64,000 bases of DNA from Sabellastarte sp. h YS-2021 (GCA_964017235.1 OZ024938.1:14065454-14129453); one strand, 5' to 3'; counted from the stretch's first letter, positions 20,850 to 33,115 are shown. The notes: generated by a model not told the origin, from the letters alone. Made by a program: numbers and translations.

Positions 20850-20995
20850 CCGTTGTCTCCTACATTCTTTCGGGTGTTTAAAGTACAGAACCTTGACCAA
20901 CTGTATGTACTGGTTTTCTCTGACCATAAAACTACCCATGGGGGTGACCCATAAAGTGTGGAACGCGACGTTAAAATCCAAAATAAACATATCAT
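20850..20995 (+). mobile_element. Headless SINE family 1 fragment, copy A
   Basis: Shares the body and tail of the SINE at 9001 (taaagtacagaaccttg..., tgtactggttttctctgacc, gcgacgttaaaatcc, aaataaac) but lacks the tRNA-like head. Duplicate at about 37305-37465. Confidence 0.7.
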
Positions 20996-21036
20996 ATGCT
21001 GTAATAGGATTTAGAACAAAGAATATTTCAATTTCT

Positions 21037-21146
21037 GGGGCCGTATTCATGAAAGGTCTTAGCCAAGTCTTAGGCTTAAGTTGGCTATATTTTTATACAA
21101 AAGTTAAGCCTAAGACTTGGCTAAGACCTTTCGTGAATACGGCCCC
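21037..21146. mobile_element. Hairpin MITE, near-perfect inverted repeat, copy A
   Basis: Two ~43-bp arms, starting ggggccgtattcatgaaagg and ending as its reverse complement with one arm mismatch, enclose a loop of about 25 bp. The arms also contain aagtcttaggcttaa. A foldback DNA element; the duplicate is at 37508-37617 and a related longer element lies at 51912. Confidence 0.85.
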
Positions 21147-22050
21147 TGGTTTGTATGATAAATGTATACTGTGTTAAATGTGATTAATACTCAGTTATAT
21201 TAGGTCCTTGTGCATTTGTTTTGACATGAAAGCATAAAAGTCTCTATTTAATTTTTGAATTTATATGCCACAGTCAAGAATTTTCAGTAACTATAATATT
21301 CTAAATTAAATGCAATTGTTTTTATTTACTTCTTACTACTTGCTGTACAGTATGAAAAGGTTTGCAAGTTATCCCTGTTAAATTGTACACAAAGGTAGAC
21401 ATAGAACTTGGAAGACACACCACGACATACTTGCCAAAATAGGCTCAAAATTTGGTCAGTGTCCTTGTGTTACAGTCTAAAAATAGTGAACTTGAAAACA
21501 ACTGGGGATTCAGTCAAGTGTGACATTTTTTTCCAAATAGACCCAAAAACTGATTCAAGGGTTTTGGTCAATTAGAGACAGAAAGAGTAGTATTTTTAAT
21601 ATTTGCCTAAATATTGGGGAATTAATATTTGGCACAGCAATAGACAGATAACACACCTATTATTTGAGGTATTAACATTGAAAATATATGAAATACTCTT
21701 TGTGTTATTCAGGTTCAAAGTCGTTTAAAGTCAAAAATTCAGCAAAATTAGACCCATGAACTGATTCACGCTTCAATGACATATGAAAGAAAGATACAAT
21801 TGCATAAAACAGAAGTATTTAAGAAATGCTCTAGGAATAAAGACTCCCGTGAAATCAACCAAGGTGTTTGTATTTGCAAACATCATTAAATCTTTTGGGC
21901 TTTCTTATTTCAAAGTGTCGGCTTATATGTCTGTGACAAAAAGATAATTTAACCATTAAAACAAACCTGTGCCTGTTTAACATATTTGTGGCATACAAAA
22001 AGTGCTAAGCCGAAGAGTATCCACTATAAGAAGAATATGTTTTCCGTTTA
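21147..22050. other. 3' flank of FMO-B exon 3, no gene
   Basis: Non-coding. The matching stretch in copy B is interrupted at 38328-39430 by a LINE fragment. The site at about 21857 here is empty. Confidence 0.55.
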
Positions 22051-22449
22051 TTACATAGAATTCATGTATTCTTGAATCTTCTTTGATCCAAGTGCCCTCT
22101 GACATACTTCAATAATCCAGTCTTTTGCACCTTCCCATTTCCCTGGTCCCTGTAGACGATAATGAGAACCAATGATTGGACCATGTTTTACAGCGACAGC
22201 CAATAACTTGCCATCATCCCCAGACTTTTGAAGCTCTTCATAAGATGGTGGCATACACCCTATCTCCGTTGATAGGTTCTGCACATACTCAAAATTATTT
22301 CTCACATTATTATATGGTATATCTTTTTTTTCATTAGTTTTGCGTGTGTCTTTAATATGTTTCAACATCTCCTGACGCTCTTCTGCAGTGAACAATTCAC
22401 AACTCTCTCCGTAATTTCTGGGGATCACTTTATTACAGATCCACCTTGC
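22051..22449 (-). CDS. FMO-B exon 3 (recombinant)
   Basis: Encodes ARWICNKVIPRNYGE... to the end ...IQEYMNSM and stop. The 3' half (from the YVQNLSTEIG codons) is almost identical to copy C exon 3, while the 5' half differs in many codons. The stop codon runs directly into an overlapping AATAAA (tgTAATAAAc). Confidence 0.88.
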   Translation of the reverse strand, partial: ARWICNKVIPRNYGESCELFTAEERQEMLKHIKDTRKTNEKKDIPYNNVRNNFEYVQNLSTEIGCMPPSYEELQKSGDDGKLLAVAVKHGPIIGSHYRLQGPGKWEGAKDWIIEVCQRALGSKKIQEYMNSM

Positions 22450-25400
22450 CTACAAAGAAGCAAAATTCTACAATATGAAAAAATTAATTCCAAAATTAAA
22501 CCAAGTACATTTTATCATAGTGTAAAAAATTCACAATACAATTAGTTGCTTAATTCGAGACATTTATTGGGCCACAAATCAATGTTTGTGACTCCTATAA
22601 AGCCATTTTGTAGTTGCCATGAAACTTGACTTGGAGGAGGACGATATATTTGTTAAAATGGACATTTCACTGTTCTACATAATCTTGCCATCTGGGACTC
22701 GATGCTATTCTCAGGAGGCCACTCCTGATGCCCACTATAGGAAAAAGAGATCTGTGGTCGAGCCAGAAATACTAGGTGGCTCTAGCTGTTTAGCTGACAT
22801 AGTCTGATGCTTGCTCTGTCCTCTTTATATTTTGCTGTATATTAGATATGCACATTTTTGGAGTAAGATTTTCTGCAAAAAGCCATTTTATTTTGTGGAA
22901 ATGTTTTTTGTTGGTGTGTATTGGGATACATGGACATTTTCTTTGCAAAGATGGTGAATTTTGAAAAAAAAACAAGTGTTCTGACATTTAACTGTTTCTG
23001 CTGCCACTTTGACACCTATAGATATTGTCAAAATGTGCAACGAGAGTGGCAGGTGTGATGAACTGTGTGGCCTGGGGTTTCCCCCCCCCATAGTGCTCCA
23101 GCTTCACAGAAGAACGAAAAAGAAAGAAACCTAGGTCTCACTGAAGATACCAAAAAAAGGAAAACTCAAACCAAAAAAAAAGGAAAAATCAAAGCACTCA
23201 AGTCAGACATTTCTAAAGATGAATCAGAATTTTTGGAAGACCCTGATGTGGTGGGGTGGGTGGGTGGTTATTTTTTTGCATTTCTTGGGCTAACAGCTGG
23301 AGCTAGAAAATGTGGCATGGGATGTATATCAGTCTCCATTCAATAAATGTACTGTGCTCATCTTGGAGGCATTAATTTTGAGCCTGCCCATCCTAATGCA
23401 AGAAACACAGCACCATTCTACTGGAGAGTTTCTGAAAATATCTGGGTACTACTACCTGATCATCATAGATCTTCAAGTGCTGACGACGGTCATAGATGGA
23501 AAGGCAATTAAGCCCAGACCCAATTCTTCAATCGGTTGACCTCTCAGAGATACCCTCGCAATGTGAACTGGGCATTGACACACTTAAGCACTGCTGAACA
23601 TTCTTGATCCCAAGGAGAGTACGCCTGTCTACACAACCACTGGTGTGGGTCACAATCCATTAACCCCCCCCCCAAAAAAAAGGAATCTGGACCATAAGGC
23701 TCTAAAAATTTCTTCCCTCCCAACCTTCTCTGAAAGGCACTCTGAATCTTTGGGAGTAAGAGATTAACAATTCAAGTCTTCCTGAAGGAAAAATTCCCCC
23801 AAAACACCAAGCCACAGGAGTGTGGTATAAAATGTTCCATCCAGGTTTTGAGGAGAAAAATGCAACAGTAAACATTGGGCTGTACATCTCTTATGTTTTT
23901 AAAATAAAGGACCCCCCAAACACCAAGCTCTTCAAGCATCCGCACTATCCACTTCTCTGCAGCATTTAACAAAGTGATTTCTGAATCAAATCTCACAATG
24001 GCTGTGGGCAGGAATACTATTAAGGTAAAACCAAATAAGAAAGAGGAGCTAACCCTAATCCAAATTCAACAACATGCCTTACCCTGCCAAAGTAATGCTA
24101 TGACTGATATCCTGCAGAGTGTTGAGTGTCATAGGAAACCTGGTGTTCATTCGGAAGGACAGAGACTTTTGACTTAAACACTTGTTAGGGTCAAAATTAA
24201 TGTTAGGAATTAGGAAATTCCCCATTTTTGCTCTCCAACCTGTTCAACTGTCAACTAGTTCAAGAAAGGGAGGAATTCCTACTGAAAAAGGTACCTCCAG
24301 CCCTAACTGCGTCACCCTTTTGTGGCATGCCTAGAAACAGGGGTCAGTTGAGACCATAACTCAGGCAGTAGCCAGTCGTGAAGCAGACAAAAATGATCAT
24401 ACAAAGGCAGCAAAGCTCCCTTCAGATCTTACTGCAGAGGGTGTGGTGCCACCACAAAGCAGTAACTCCCTTAACAATGGACATAGAGCTTGAAGGTCTG
24501 TTGCAACTTTTTAGGGTAGGCTGGCCAGAAGAAAATTGCATATTACAGATTTTATGTATAGCTACACTACCATTCAGCCAAAACTGCAGCTTAAAAAAGT
24601 GATCAGGTCAGGATACAGAAAAAAAAGAAAAAAAGACCTAGCCTCCTGCATCCATTATCTCCTGAAAAAAGCAATAGAATAAATCTGCAAGTAATCCAAT
24701 TTATACTCCACAGCCCTTCAGAACTTTAATTAGAAAATTTAAAGTCACATAGTGCTATATGTCTCTGAAACCGTAAGGTGTTGATACAGCCATTGGTAAG
24801 GGGGGTGTAGGTGTGCAACGTCATGGTGTGACCTTGCTGTAGTGATTTTGACCTATAAAATCTTGTCTGAGCTATATCTCAAAAACTAAGGTGTAGGAAG
24901 TTGATACTTGATAGGGACATTGGTTTGAGGTTGTAGGTGTGCAGTGTCATGGTGTGACCTTGATTTAACCTTTGACCTTGCCGTGGTGACCTTGACCTAT
25001 AAAATAATTATTTCAAATTTTTATTGTGTACATATTGTTATATTAAAAACTGTTTTAAAACTAGAATTTCATCATTACATATCAAAGTGCAACATTCAAA
25101 CAATTACAATAATGATAGACCATTCCATTTATCCATATGTTTACTTTTTTATATAAAACAACACAATTTCCTAACTCCTAGTAATGTTTTATCACTCCAT
25201 AGAACACAATTGGCTCCCACTAGATTTTGTTATGAAGACAAACTTTTATCAAGGTAATTAGAAAGTTTTTATGGGTTGATCTGCTGGTATAGCCGATTAA
25301 AAATACCACTGCCAATCCTGTTTTTTTTTATTCACAAGGAACACTGATTAAAACATTTATTTTATCCATAATAGTAAAAACAAAGTTTCTTATGACAAGG

Positions 25401-28400
25401 ATCTTATGACAAGGCATGACTAAAAAAATGTGTCGAGTTGTTTCTGGATGTATTTGGCAGAAAAATATTTTTCTGTAATTACTAGATTACATCCAAAGAG
25501 GTAGATATCAGTTGGTATTTTTCAAAGTAAGATACTATATCAGAATGTCTTTACAGAGGGCTTGATGCAGCTTTCAAAATTGATAGTGTATATTTTCTTC
25601 CATTTTCCCTCTATATCCACATCCAAAACCAATTTCCACTTAGTCTCATGACCTCTATTTATTTTGACCTGTTCAACCAGATTTTGATATACAAATTTAC
25701 AAACTTCAAGGGGCAACTATAACTTTCTCTAGGATATTCTGTTTCACTTCTGTTGGCTTTAATTTTGCAGATGTACTAAGATCCCAGTGTCTTGGGATAC
25801 TGTACGTGCAATCAAACTGTAAAAATTTAAACTTCATATGAAGTTTTATACTTTTGTTTAAAATCCATGCAACTGTAAAAGCCACTACTTTCCATTACAA
25901 GGTCATTTATATATAAAGCTCCACAAGTATTTTCACCACGTCCCAATTCATGGGATTGTCATTTACTAGGACTTTTATGGGGAGATTTCAAGGGTCAACA
26001 CCATTTGGCATTGTTAATTTATAGTTTTTTCAGCTTTCTCTGACGTTTTTCCAGAATTGATTTTTATACCCAATTTAAACCCAAGTAACCCAAGTAACGC
26101 TATATATGTTGCCAGCTTCCAGATGTTAATAATTTTTTAATCCATGTCAATTTTACTGACTTATTAAATACATTAAGATTAATTAGTTTTACACCTCTGA
26201 AACTGAATGTTTTTCAAGCTGCATGTCAGTGATTTTGGTCTGTCCATCTTCCCATAAAATTTCTGTAAATATACTTTTTGTTTATTAATTAACGCTCGAC
26301 GATAGGAGAGGGTTATTGTGATCAGTTTGTTTTTGTCTGTCTGTCTGTCTGTCTGTCAGTCTGTCTGTGCACCGTTTCACCCTTATAACTCAAAAACTAT
26401 AACACCAACCGAGCTCAAATTTGGTGGGCAGGTATTTCATGGGGTACAGATGGATTCTTCCAAATTTGGTGTAATTTGAAAATTAAAGCAAGGAGAGAGT
26501 TTTTCTTATTTTTAATTGGGATTTTACAGTGAAATCTGCTTCTTTAATCAATCAATAATCCATATTGTTATGCTTGGTCACACATGTGAAAAATCAATAT
26601 CATGACATCATGACAGGATTTCTTCCTCATGAATTTTTGTGCAAAAAGAATTCCTCTGTGGCTATATAGAGTGTAAAGTGAAGAACTTGTAATCCCATGT
26701 TTGGGGTTCAATACCACTCACTACTTTTTTTTTTTTTTTTTAATAGTTTTTCTTTTTAAGTATTTTTTAGGCTTTTTAAAGAATCTCTTAAAGGTTTTGC
26801 TAGAAAGAAATAGAAAATTAAAACAACATTTAAATTTTTGCTGTCCAAAAAAAAAACTTAACCAAGATGAGATGTCTACTCTTCATCACATAATGTAAAA
26901 AATCAATATTTTGTTTCTGATGATGTCATTACTTAATGATGTCACAATGCAATTGTCATTGTGAGGTCACAAACCCTAGCTTGTGATACTTGCTCTCTTG
27001 AAGTAATAATATTTCTTCTCATTAAATTTATGTCTTGAAATTGACATAAAGAATATTAAGAGGGAGGTGGTGTATTCATCATGTTTATTTATTTCTGGTT
27101 TTTTTTTTTTTTTTGCTTCAATTTCTCGACAGTCCACAAAAAATTTACCCTGAGTGATTTACACCAAGAACAGGCTTTTAACCAATATTTTTACCTCTAC
27201 CAGGAGTTTATGTTTTTGTGTGCTTTTTTGCCAATTTTTTTTTTTTTTTTGGTGTTTAGATTACTCCAGAACTAATGAACAGATCTTTATAAAAATTTTT
27301 GTGGATAGGACCTGGTCAAAGGAAGAAGACTTGTGACACTTGTGAGACTGGTCACATTGAGTCGAGCGTTTTGCTCTCTCTGAGTGCATCTTCTTCTGAT
27401 TTGACCCCTCCTTCAAGGTCAAATCAGGATAGCCAAATTTAAAAGTGCTTATAACTTTCTTATTATTGGTCCTAGAGGTTTGCAATATGAAAACAACCTA
27501 TAAGAAGCATGGGCTAGCAATCTTCTTATGTGGTCAGATTTGACCTTGGGCTTCTCCTTCAAGGTCAAACAAGGATAGCCAAATGTAAAAGTGCTTATAA
27601 CTCGCTTATTATTGGTTCTAGAGGTTTGCAATGTGAAATGAACCTATAGGAAATCGTAATCAAATCACGAAAACTGTGGGTACTATGGATCATCAAATTT
27701 TTTGTCTTTTCCTGTTGCAACTTAAAAGCAACTGGTAACAGAAGAGAGATATGATTTTAGGCCCTGAAGATGCGACTTGTTGGTAGTCTCGAGCAGGCCA
27801 CTTCCACCTTAAAGACCCTTGGGTAAAGTAGAAGGCTGCTTACTTATGTATTAGCTGGTGGTAAACCTACTGGGCATCCACCACCAGACCCAGATGAAAA
27901 AGCTCTGAATCAGCCCAGGCCACATTTTTCAAGTAAAACTGTTTGAAGGTGTTGTGTGATTTCCAGTGACAGACTGATAATAACTGTTCTGAGGAGACGC
28001 CTGACTGAAAGGCCTTAGAAGCATCAACACCCTTACCTGGTGTAGGATAAGGGAATCTTGATCAGAGAGGTCATAGCATATGATCACAGTCTGCTTGATC
28101 CAAGCTGAGATAGTTGGAGGAGGTATGTCTTTGTCAAAGCCTTTCTTGAAATAGACAAAGATCAGTTCTTTTTTCTGCCTGAGGTCCTGTCCATATAGTA
28201 GCACAAGGCTCTAACTGGGTATTCAGACCTATCGGTGATTTGTCCAGAGTTGGGACCAGGCTATGGAAAATATTCAGAGAAGTGAGATTTTAGTCTTTAT
28301 TGGCATTAATGGGAGAATTTTTCAGTTTATCTAGTATGGCTGATGTGTGGCCATCTATAGTACTAAGCTGTAATTTCCTGTTCCAGAAAAGATACCAGAG

Positions 28401-31400
28401 GAAGTCGGCTATGAATTGTCAAAATGGCTCACTCTGGACTGATCTACCAATGTCAAAGTCTTGGGCTCTGGGACTTGTAGTAAAAGTATTTAGCGTATTT
28501 TTTGTAGTGAAATTGACAGAAACTATTCTGTCTTGAATTTTGGTGAAAAAGAAATTGTTATTGCCTAGGGTGACTTTCACCTTGTCTGATCTGCAATACA
28601 ATATGGAACTGATTGTTGAATCAAGATTATAGTTTAATCTGTATTTTCATTACAGCCTTAACTATTAATATTGCAATAAAGTGGAGGAGTCTAAACCTTA
28701 AGCTGATACACTTTTTGATTCAAGAGAAATTTTCTAAACTTAGTATCTCATATTGTTTGACCAAATAGAAGAAACTCGTGTCAAAATGTGCAAAATACAA
28801 GTTGAAAGAAACAGATTTATCCGTTTTTTGTCGGTACTGTTTCTCAATGTAACTGTAAAAAATAATTACATGTATCTAAAACCATGGCCTAAGCAATACC
28901 ATTTCTACAGAGAAAATTGATTACAGAAACAACGCCTAATCATAAACAATGGCTGCCCAACATATATCCATACAAGTACACACATTGCAGAAATGATTGA
29001 AAAATGACATACCACATGTTTCCCAAGATTTCCAGTGGTCAAAATGTTATCAATTGCAAAAATGCAGTGTAGTGCAAAATTTAAGTGTGGTTAGTAGATA
29101 CCTACAGTGTCTGGACTGCAGCAGTGGTGGGTGTAAAGATTATGGGTGTTCCACAGCCTAAACCTATACGTGGATTTTCACATTTCATGATGTTTAGTCG
29201 TTGGCATTTTTGGGCTTTAATCTTTGTGGGTGTTCCACAGCTTAAAATCATGCATTTCACCAATTTTTAGGTTATGTTTTATCTCAGAAGATCTTGAGCT
29301 GAATTGATTTTGGGGAGTATCTAGCAATGACTATTGTAATGGCAAGACTTTCCTGTCTTAAACTCCATACTTAAAAAAGCTTATAGAATTTCATTTTATA
29401 TGTGTATCAATGCTACTAAAAGTGGTGTTTCATAATAGGCTTCAATGTAAAGTGACACCTTTCTGTCGTTAAAAGAAATCATCACATGGTAAATGAATAA
29501 AATCAAAGTTTTTGCCCCCTTCTTTAACTGCATGAAATTTCATAAATTTGTTAGGATGACGTGAGTTCTGCTTAGTTGTTATATTTGAATGCAATTTGAT
29601 GTACTCAATGATTACTTTGGAGCAAAACCTTTTAAGTTATAATCTATGTATAGATGTATGATTGCACCATTGATCATTCCACTTTTTAATAGAAATGACT
29701 TGTGTTATGCAAACCTTTGGTGAAAGAATGAAAATCACAGAAAAGACCCTTTAGAGGTCCTAATCTTTGGATTCATGAAACTATCGCTGGTTCAATATCC
29801 TACCTGCATTTCCATCAGTGGGAAAGCTGGACCAGAAGCCGGACCACTCATCACAAAAGCTAGGCCATCCATTTCAGCATCTGGATGCAGTATATGTTTG
29901 TACAACTCGCACTTCATCTGGTCCTCTGGTTTCCAGATTTCATCAAGGAAGGGGTATTTTTGTATAAATCCAGTTCCCATGACAACATAATCAATATTTC
30001 TCAGTGTGATTCCATCTTTTAGTGCCACGTCTTTACATTCAAAATGATCAATAGGACCTACTTTTTCTACTTTGCTGGATTTCACTGCAGGTAAAAATGC
30101 ATCTGTATCAGTTATTGCTACTCTATCTTGAGGAAGGGTCAAAGTTGCCTCACAATCCTTCAAAGCCACTGGGTAAACCCATTTCATCTTTTGGTGAAAT
30201 ATGTTTTGATTTTCTAGACTTGAAAACCTTGTATAGATGTAATCATGTGGTATAAGGTGTCCCTCTGAATCTGGATTTAATCTGTTCATTATCCAGTAGT
30301 TTCTTTTACCTGGATTGTCGGTGAAACAGATGAATACTTTTGCTGCCTGGTTTTTTATAGTGCTGACAGCAATCTCAAAACCTGAATGACTTCCACCGAT
30401 GATCAATACTCTCTTGTCTTTGAATATAACTCCATCTCGAATCTAAAAAGATTGTATACCAGTGATTTAAGAGTGCTATTTTGATCTAATTTAAATACAT
30501 GGGTTAAGTTATTTACACAGGCAAATCAGTGTTGGACCGTTTATAAAAATACATTCAGTGAAATTTAAAATTCAATTACAAAGCTGTCTTCATGATGCTA
30601 AATTCCATGTCTATTGGCTGCATTAATTTCTCTGTAAAGTTTAAATATTTGAAATTATCCAGCATTAAATATTGCCAGTAGTTATTTCTCCAGGCTAAAG
30701 CTGGGGGTACCCTTGTTTAAGACCTGTTGCACTGCAATGGCATGTTATGACTTTTGTACAGGAAAACAGCTTTCATAAATTTCATTCAAATTAAGTACAT
30801 GCACTGGGCCAGGAAAGAAAGGCTATTTTAAGGTGATTTTAAATTCCCAATGTCAATAAATATGTTGTAATCTTAAGATTACAAATATGGCTAATACAGT
30901 GAAAATTTGAAAAAGAACATATTGTTGCAATAAGCTAAAACTTAAAGACTGTTGCAATAAAATGACAGGGGTATAGGAAGCAAACCGACTCAACACCCGT
31001 ATCCCCAGACAGGCCATCCCTCATGCCATAGGCATTCACTGGGTATTTTTGAGGCTCCCATTTTGTGTGATTCACAATTATTAATTATTAAAATTAACTT
31101 AAGTCTTTTATTAGGATGTTATGTTGTGATGTCTAAGAATTTTGGTTAATTTTACTGAATGTATTGCATGTAGGTGTAATTCAAATGGTCCAATTAAAAT
31201 ATGTTTAAGTTCTTTACCAAAGGAAATCTTTGTGATGACAGTGTGACTCATATTAATCCTAAGTTTCCCCGACCTTGTCCGGGTGTAGAAATACATATAG
31301 TTACCTCTGCATTTGAAAGGTATCTTGACTACATGTTTCCACAACTTGTGACCTTTCCATCAAGTGCCGAGCTGATACAAGATATATTTTAGCAAGGTTA

Positions 31401-33115
31401 ACCCCAAACTGAGGGGGATATATAATCATTGGACTGGCTAGGTCCAATAAACACACAGTAAAGAAGAGTTTTCTTGGAAAATTCTTATCAGCTGACAAAT
31501 TGTGCTAAATCGTTGCTCTGTGTGAATTTGAAACTACATGTCTAAGTTCTAAATAATTAGCAATACGGTAAATTAAATGTGTAGATTACTATATGTATTA
31601 TTTTGGTCTGCATAAGTGAAACGTTTTACAGACTTTTACAAATCATAAAAATAAATATTTATAGTTTAACTGGTGGCTTACACAATGGTACATGTGAGCA
31701 GGGAACAAGGTAAAAGTGTAATTTGACCACATGTTATTGAGTTACCTGTACAAATTTACAAAAACTTCAAAATTGGGGTTGCAAAAGTTGGGGGGGGGTG
31801 TGTGTGTGTGTGTGAAAAGATATCCCTGCTGCCCCCCAGTTCCTATGCCTATGTCAAATGTGAAGAGACTAATAAAAACCCTTCAGCTGTGCCCTTTGTG
31901 GCAACATTTATCGAATAGTGTTGAATTTAGAAATAACATATTTTGAATTTAGAGATGGCACATATGAAATTCTGTAATGCCTAAACTTTGCAAGATATAA
32001 TCTCAATCCAAGTATGCACCACTTAGTCTGTTACCAGTACCTTTCCAAAGCAATTATAAATGATGATATTTTACACAATAGACAGTTAATAACAGCCTAA
32101 ACCTTTGTGACCACATTTGCCATTCATCACATCTTCAAGTGAAACAAGGCCATAAGATGTTTTGGTCTACTAGCACGAGCTGCAAAGCCATCAGAGACAC
32201 AACTAGTGCACCAAAGCGGTCACCAATCCAAGTACTAATGTAGCCCATTGCCGCTTAACTTCAGTGAACAGAATCATACTCATCATGCTGTGCTACAATT
32301 CATAGAAGTCCCGAGACAAAAAAAAAAACAACAAAAAACCCAGTGGTTAGCACATTTTGCATCTAAGTATTGGTCGTCACCTCTGTGTGGGTTAGACTCA
32401 CACAAGTGGCAATGCTAAGGGTTTTTCTAATATCACCCTGACTGTTGAGCATGACTTAAAACCCTAACTTTGGCACAAAAAGTGAATGTAAAACTACCCA
32501 TGACACTTTGCCAGTTTTCCACGACTTTTATTGAGTCATTACCTCTGATGTATGAAGCACGAGTCCTCCATATAATTCACTCAATCCTTTGAATGTCGGC
32601 ATCTTTGGAAACTTGAAGCACCCTGAGGCTATTATGACAAAATCATACTGCTCTCCATTTTCCTTATCATGAGCAGTTTCCACAAAATGTACCGTCCACT
32701 TGTTCTTGCTTTTGCTTAGTCTGGTTACCTTGCAATTCAATTTGATATGGTGGAGAAGCTCAGAATGTTGACAGAAACTCTCCAAATAGTTACGATAATC
32801 CCAGTGATCAAGAAATATTTTCTTTGTATCCCTGATCGGAAAATCAGAGAATCCAGACATATCTCTGGATGTATTTAATATCAGAGATTTATAAACAGCT
32901 TGTATTGGGTGGTCATAGCCATCCCACTTTTGGTAACCAGAATCAGTTTTGAAAGCTTCATAATTCCACTGACCACCAATGGTGGAACTGCTATCATAGC
33001 ATGTTACGTCATAAGAATCTTCCAGTAAGACTTTTGTGGATACTAACCCAGCAGGACCAGCTCCAATAACTGCCACACTTTTACGAGCCATAGAGTCTTT
33101 ACACTGTTGAGTCAT
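22051..33115 (-). CDS. FMO copy B, flavin-containing monooxygenase
   Basis: Three exons, 33115-32543, 30442-29804 and 22449-22051, all joined in phase 0 with GT/AG splice sites, give 536 aa (528 aa from the second ATG at 33091, which matches the start of copy C). That is the normal FMO size. FMOs oxygenate soft nucleophiles (N, S) using FAD, NADPH and O2. Seen: FAD-binding GAGPAGL (18-24), an FMO-type Y-x-G-x-x-x-H (182-188), an NADPH-site motif GGSHSG (207-212), and VMGTGF in place of FATGY. The middle Gly of GxGxxG is Ser here, while copy C has Gly, so NADPH binding may be weaker. No C-terminal membrane anchor is evident. Intron 2 is 7.35 kb and full of retroelement debris. Exon 3 looks recombinant. 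Confidence 0.88.
22282..22638. other. Beyond the duplication edge: exon 3 5' half and intron
   Basis: Similarity to copy C falls from near identity to that of an older paralogue at about 22281. After the acceptor at 22450 no further close match is seen. Confidence 0.6.
22639..24600 (+). mobile_element. Probable DIRS-type retroelement fossil, 5' part
   Basis: A stretch near 22685-22760 (LPSGTRCYSQEA) parallels one at 42845-42910 (LPSGTQRYTQEA) that leads into a clearer DIRS-type fossil on the same strand. A lysine-rich stretch follows at about 23095-23230. Broken throughout. The family assignment rests on the parallel and is uncertain. Confidence 0.35.
24770..25000. repeat. TGACCTTGACCT-rich repeat
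   Basis: Two diverged ~170-bp units share 'gttgatac', 'gtaggtgtgca', 'tcatggtgtgacct' and 'tgaccttgacctataaaat'. A similar sequence class occurs at 240-350 and 18300-18460. No gene. Confidence 0.5.
25010..26290 (-). mobile_element. Decayed L1-like ORF2 remnant
   Basis: Minus-strand translation has scattered L1 ORF2 landmarks in the right order: a GFKLGIKINSGKT-like stretch near 26080 (the GLK.N..KT region after the FADD box) and a KWKLVLDVDIEGKWKKIY-like stretch near 25640, typical of the L1 C-terminal region. The rest is riddled with stops. It is much older than the LINE at 2682. Confidence 0.6.
26291..26720. repeat. (GTCT)n repeat and flanking dispersed repeat
   Basis: A short (tctg)n run at 26335-26368 is followed by 'ccgtttcacccttataactcaaaaactataac', 'gagctcaaatttggtgggcagg' type sequence that looks like a dispersed repeat. 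No gene. Poly-T runs follow at 26725 and 27100. Confidence 0.4.
27380..27660. repeat. Two tandem ~150-bp units
   Basis: The words 'ccttcaaggtcaaa.caaggatagccaaa', 'aaaagtgcttataact' and 'ttattattggt.ctagaggtttgcaat' occur twice, about 150 bp apart. Non-coding. Confidence 0.75.
27740..28440 (-). mobile_element. DIRS-type retroelement fossil, tyrosine recombinase part
   Basis: Minus-strand stretches resemble the recombinase of DIRS-type elements, including a core-binding region near 28380 and a TISAWIKQT-like catalytic-domain stretch near 28090. Broken. Its upstream edge coincides closely with the left boundary of duplication copy B (28451). Confidence 0.6.
29804..30442 (-). CDS. FMO-B exon 2
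   Basis: 639 bp, 213 codons, from IRDGVIFKDKRVL to ...PLMEMQ. It carries the NADPH-site GGSHSG and the VMGTGF motif. AG acceptor at 30444-30443 and GT donor at 29803-29802. Confidence 0.92.
30443..32146. other. Intron 1 of FMO-B, no gene
   Basis: Counterpart of 14051-15671 with small indels. It includes a short (tg)n run at about 31799-31814. Confidence 0.5.
32147..32272 (-). mobile_element. 5S rRNA-derived SINE, copy B
   Basis: Duplicate of 15672-15800, with 5S-like words accgctttggtgcac, ttagtacttggattggtg and gttaagcggcaatgggct on the minus strand. Confidence 0.75.
32339..32496 (+). mobile_element. tRNA-like SINE family 2, copy B
   Basis: Duplicate of 15841-15990, with an extra 'gggtttttctaatatc' stretch near 32429 and an A-rich run upstream. 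Confidence 0.65.
32543..33115 (-). CDS. FMO-B exon 1
   Basis: 191 codons from ATG 33115 (MTQQCKDS), or 183 from the ATG at 33091 (MARKSVAV), which aligns with the start of copy C. It holds the FAD-binding GAGPAGL and ends ...YGGLVLHTSE before GT at 32542-32541. Confidence 0.9.

Larger units (their letters stand above)
2219..22281. repeat. Segmental duplication, copy A (carries FMO copy A)
   Basis: From the word tcaaagtcttgggctctggg near 2219, this block matches 28451-39861 with only scattered substitutions and small indels. It holds pseudogene FMO-A, its 5' flank, a CR1-like fragment, MITEs, SINEs and the 3' half of exon 3 of FMO-B. The 10-kb LINE at 2682-12680 is absent from copy B, and copy B has a 1.1-kb LINE fragment absent here. 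The right edge is where identity drops inside exon 3, just after 'gcacatactca' (about 22281). The high similarity, including introns and repeats, implies a recent duplication. Confidence 0.9.
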
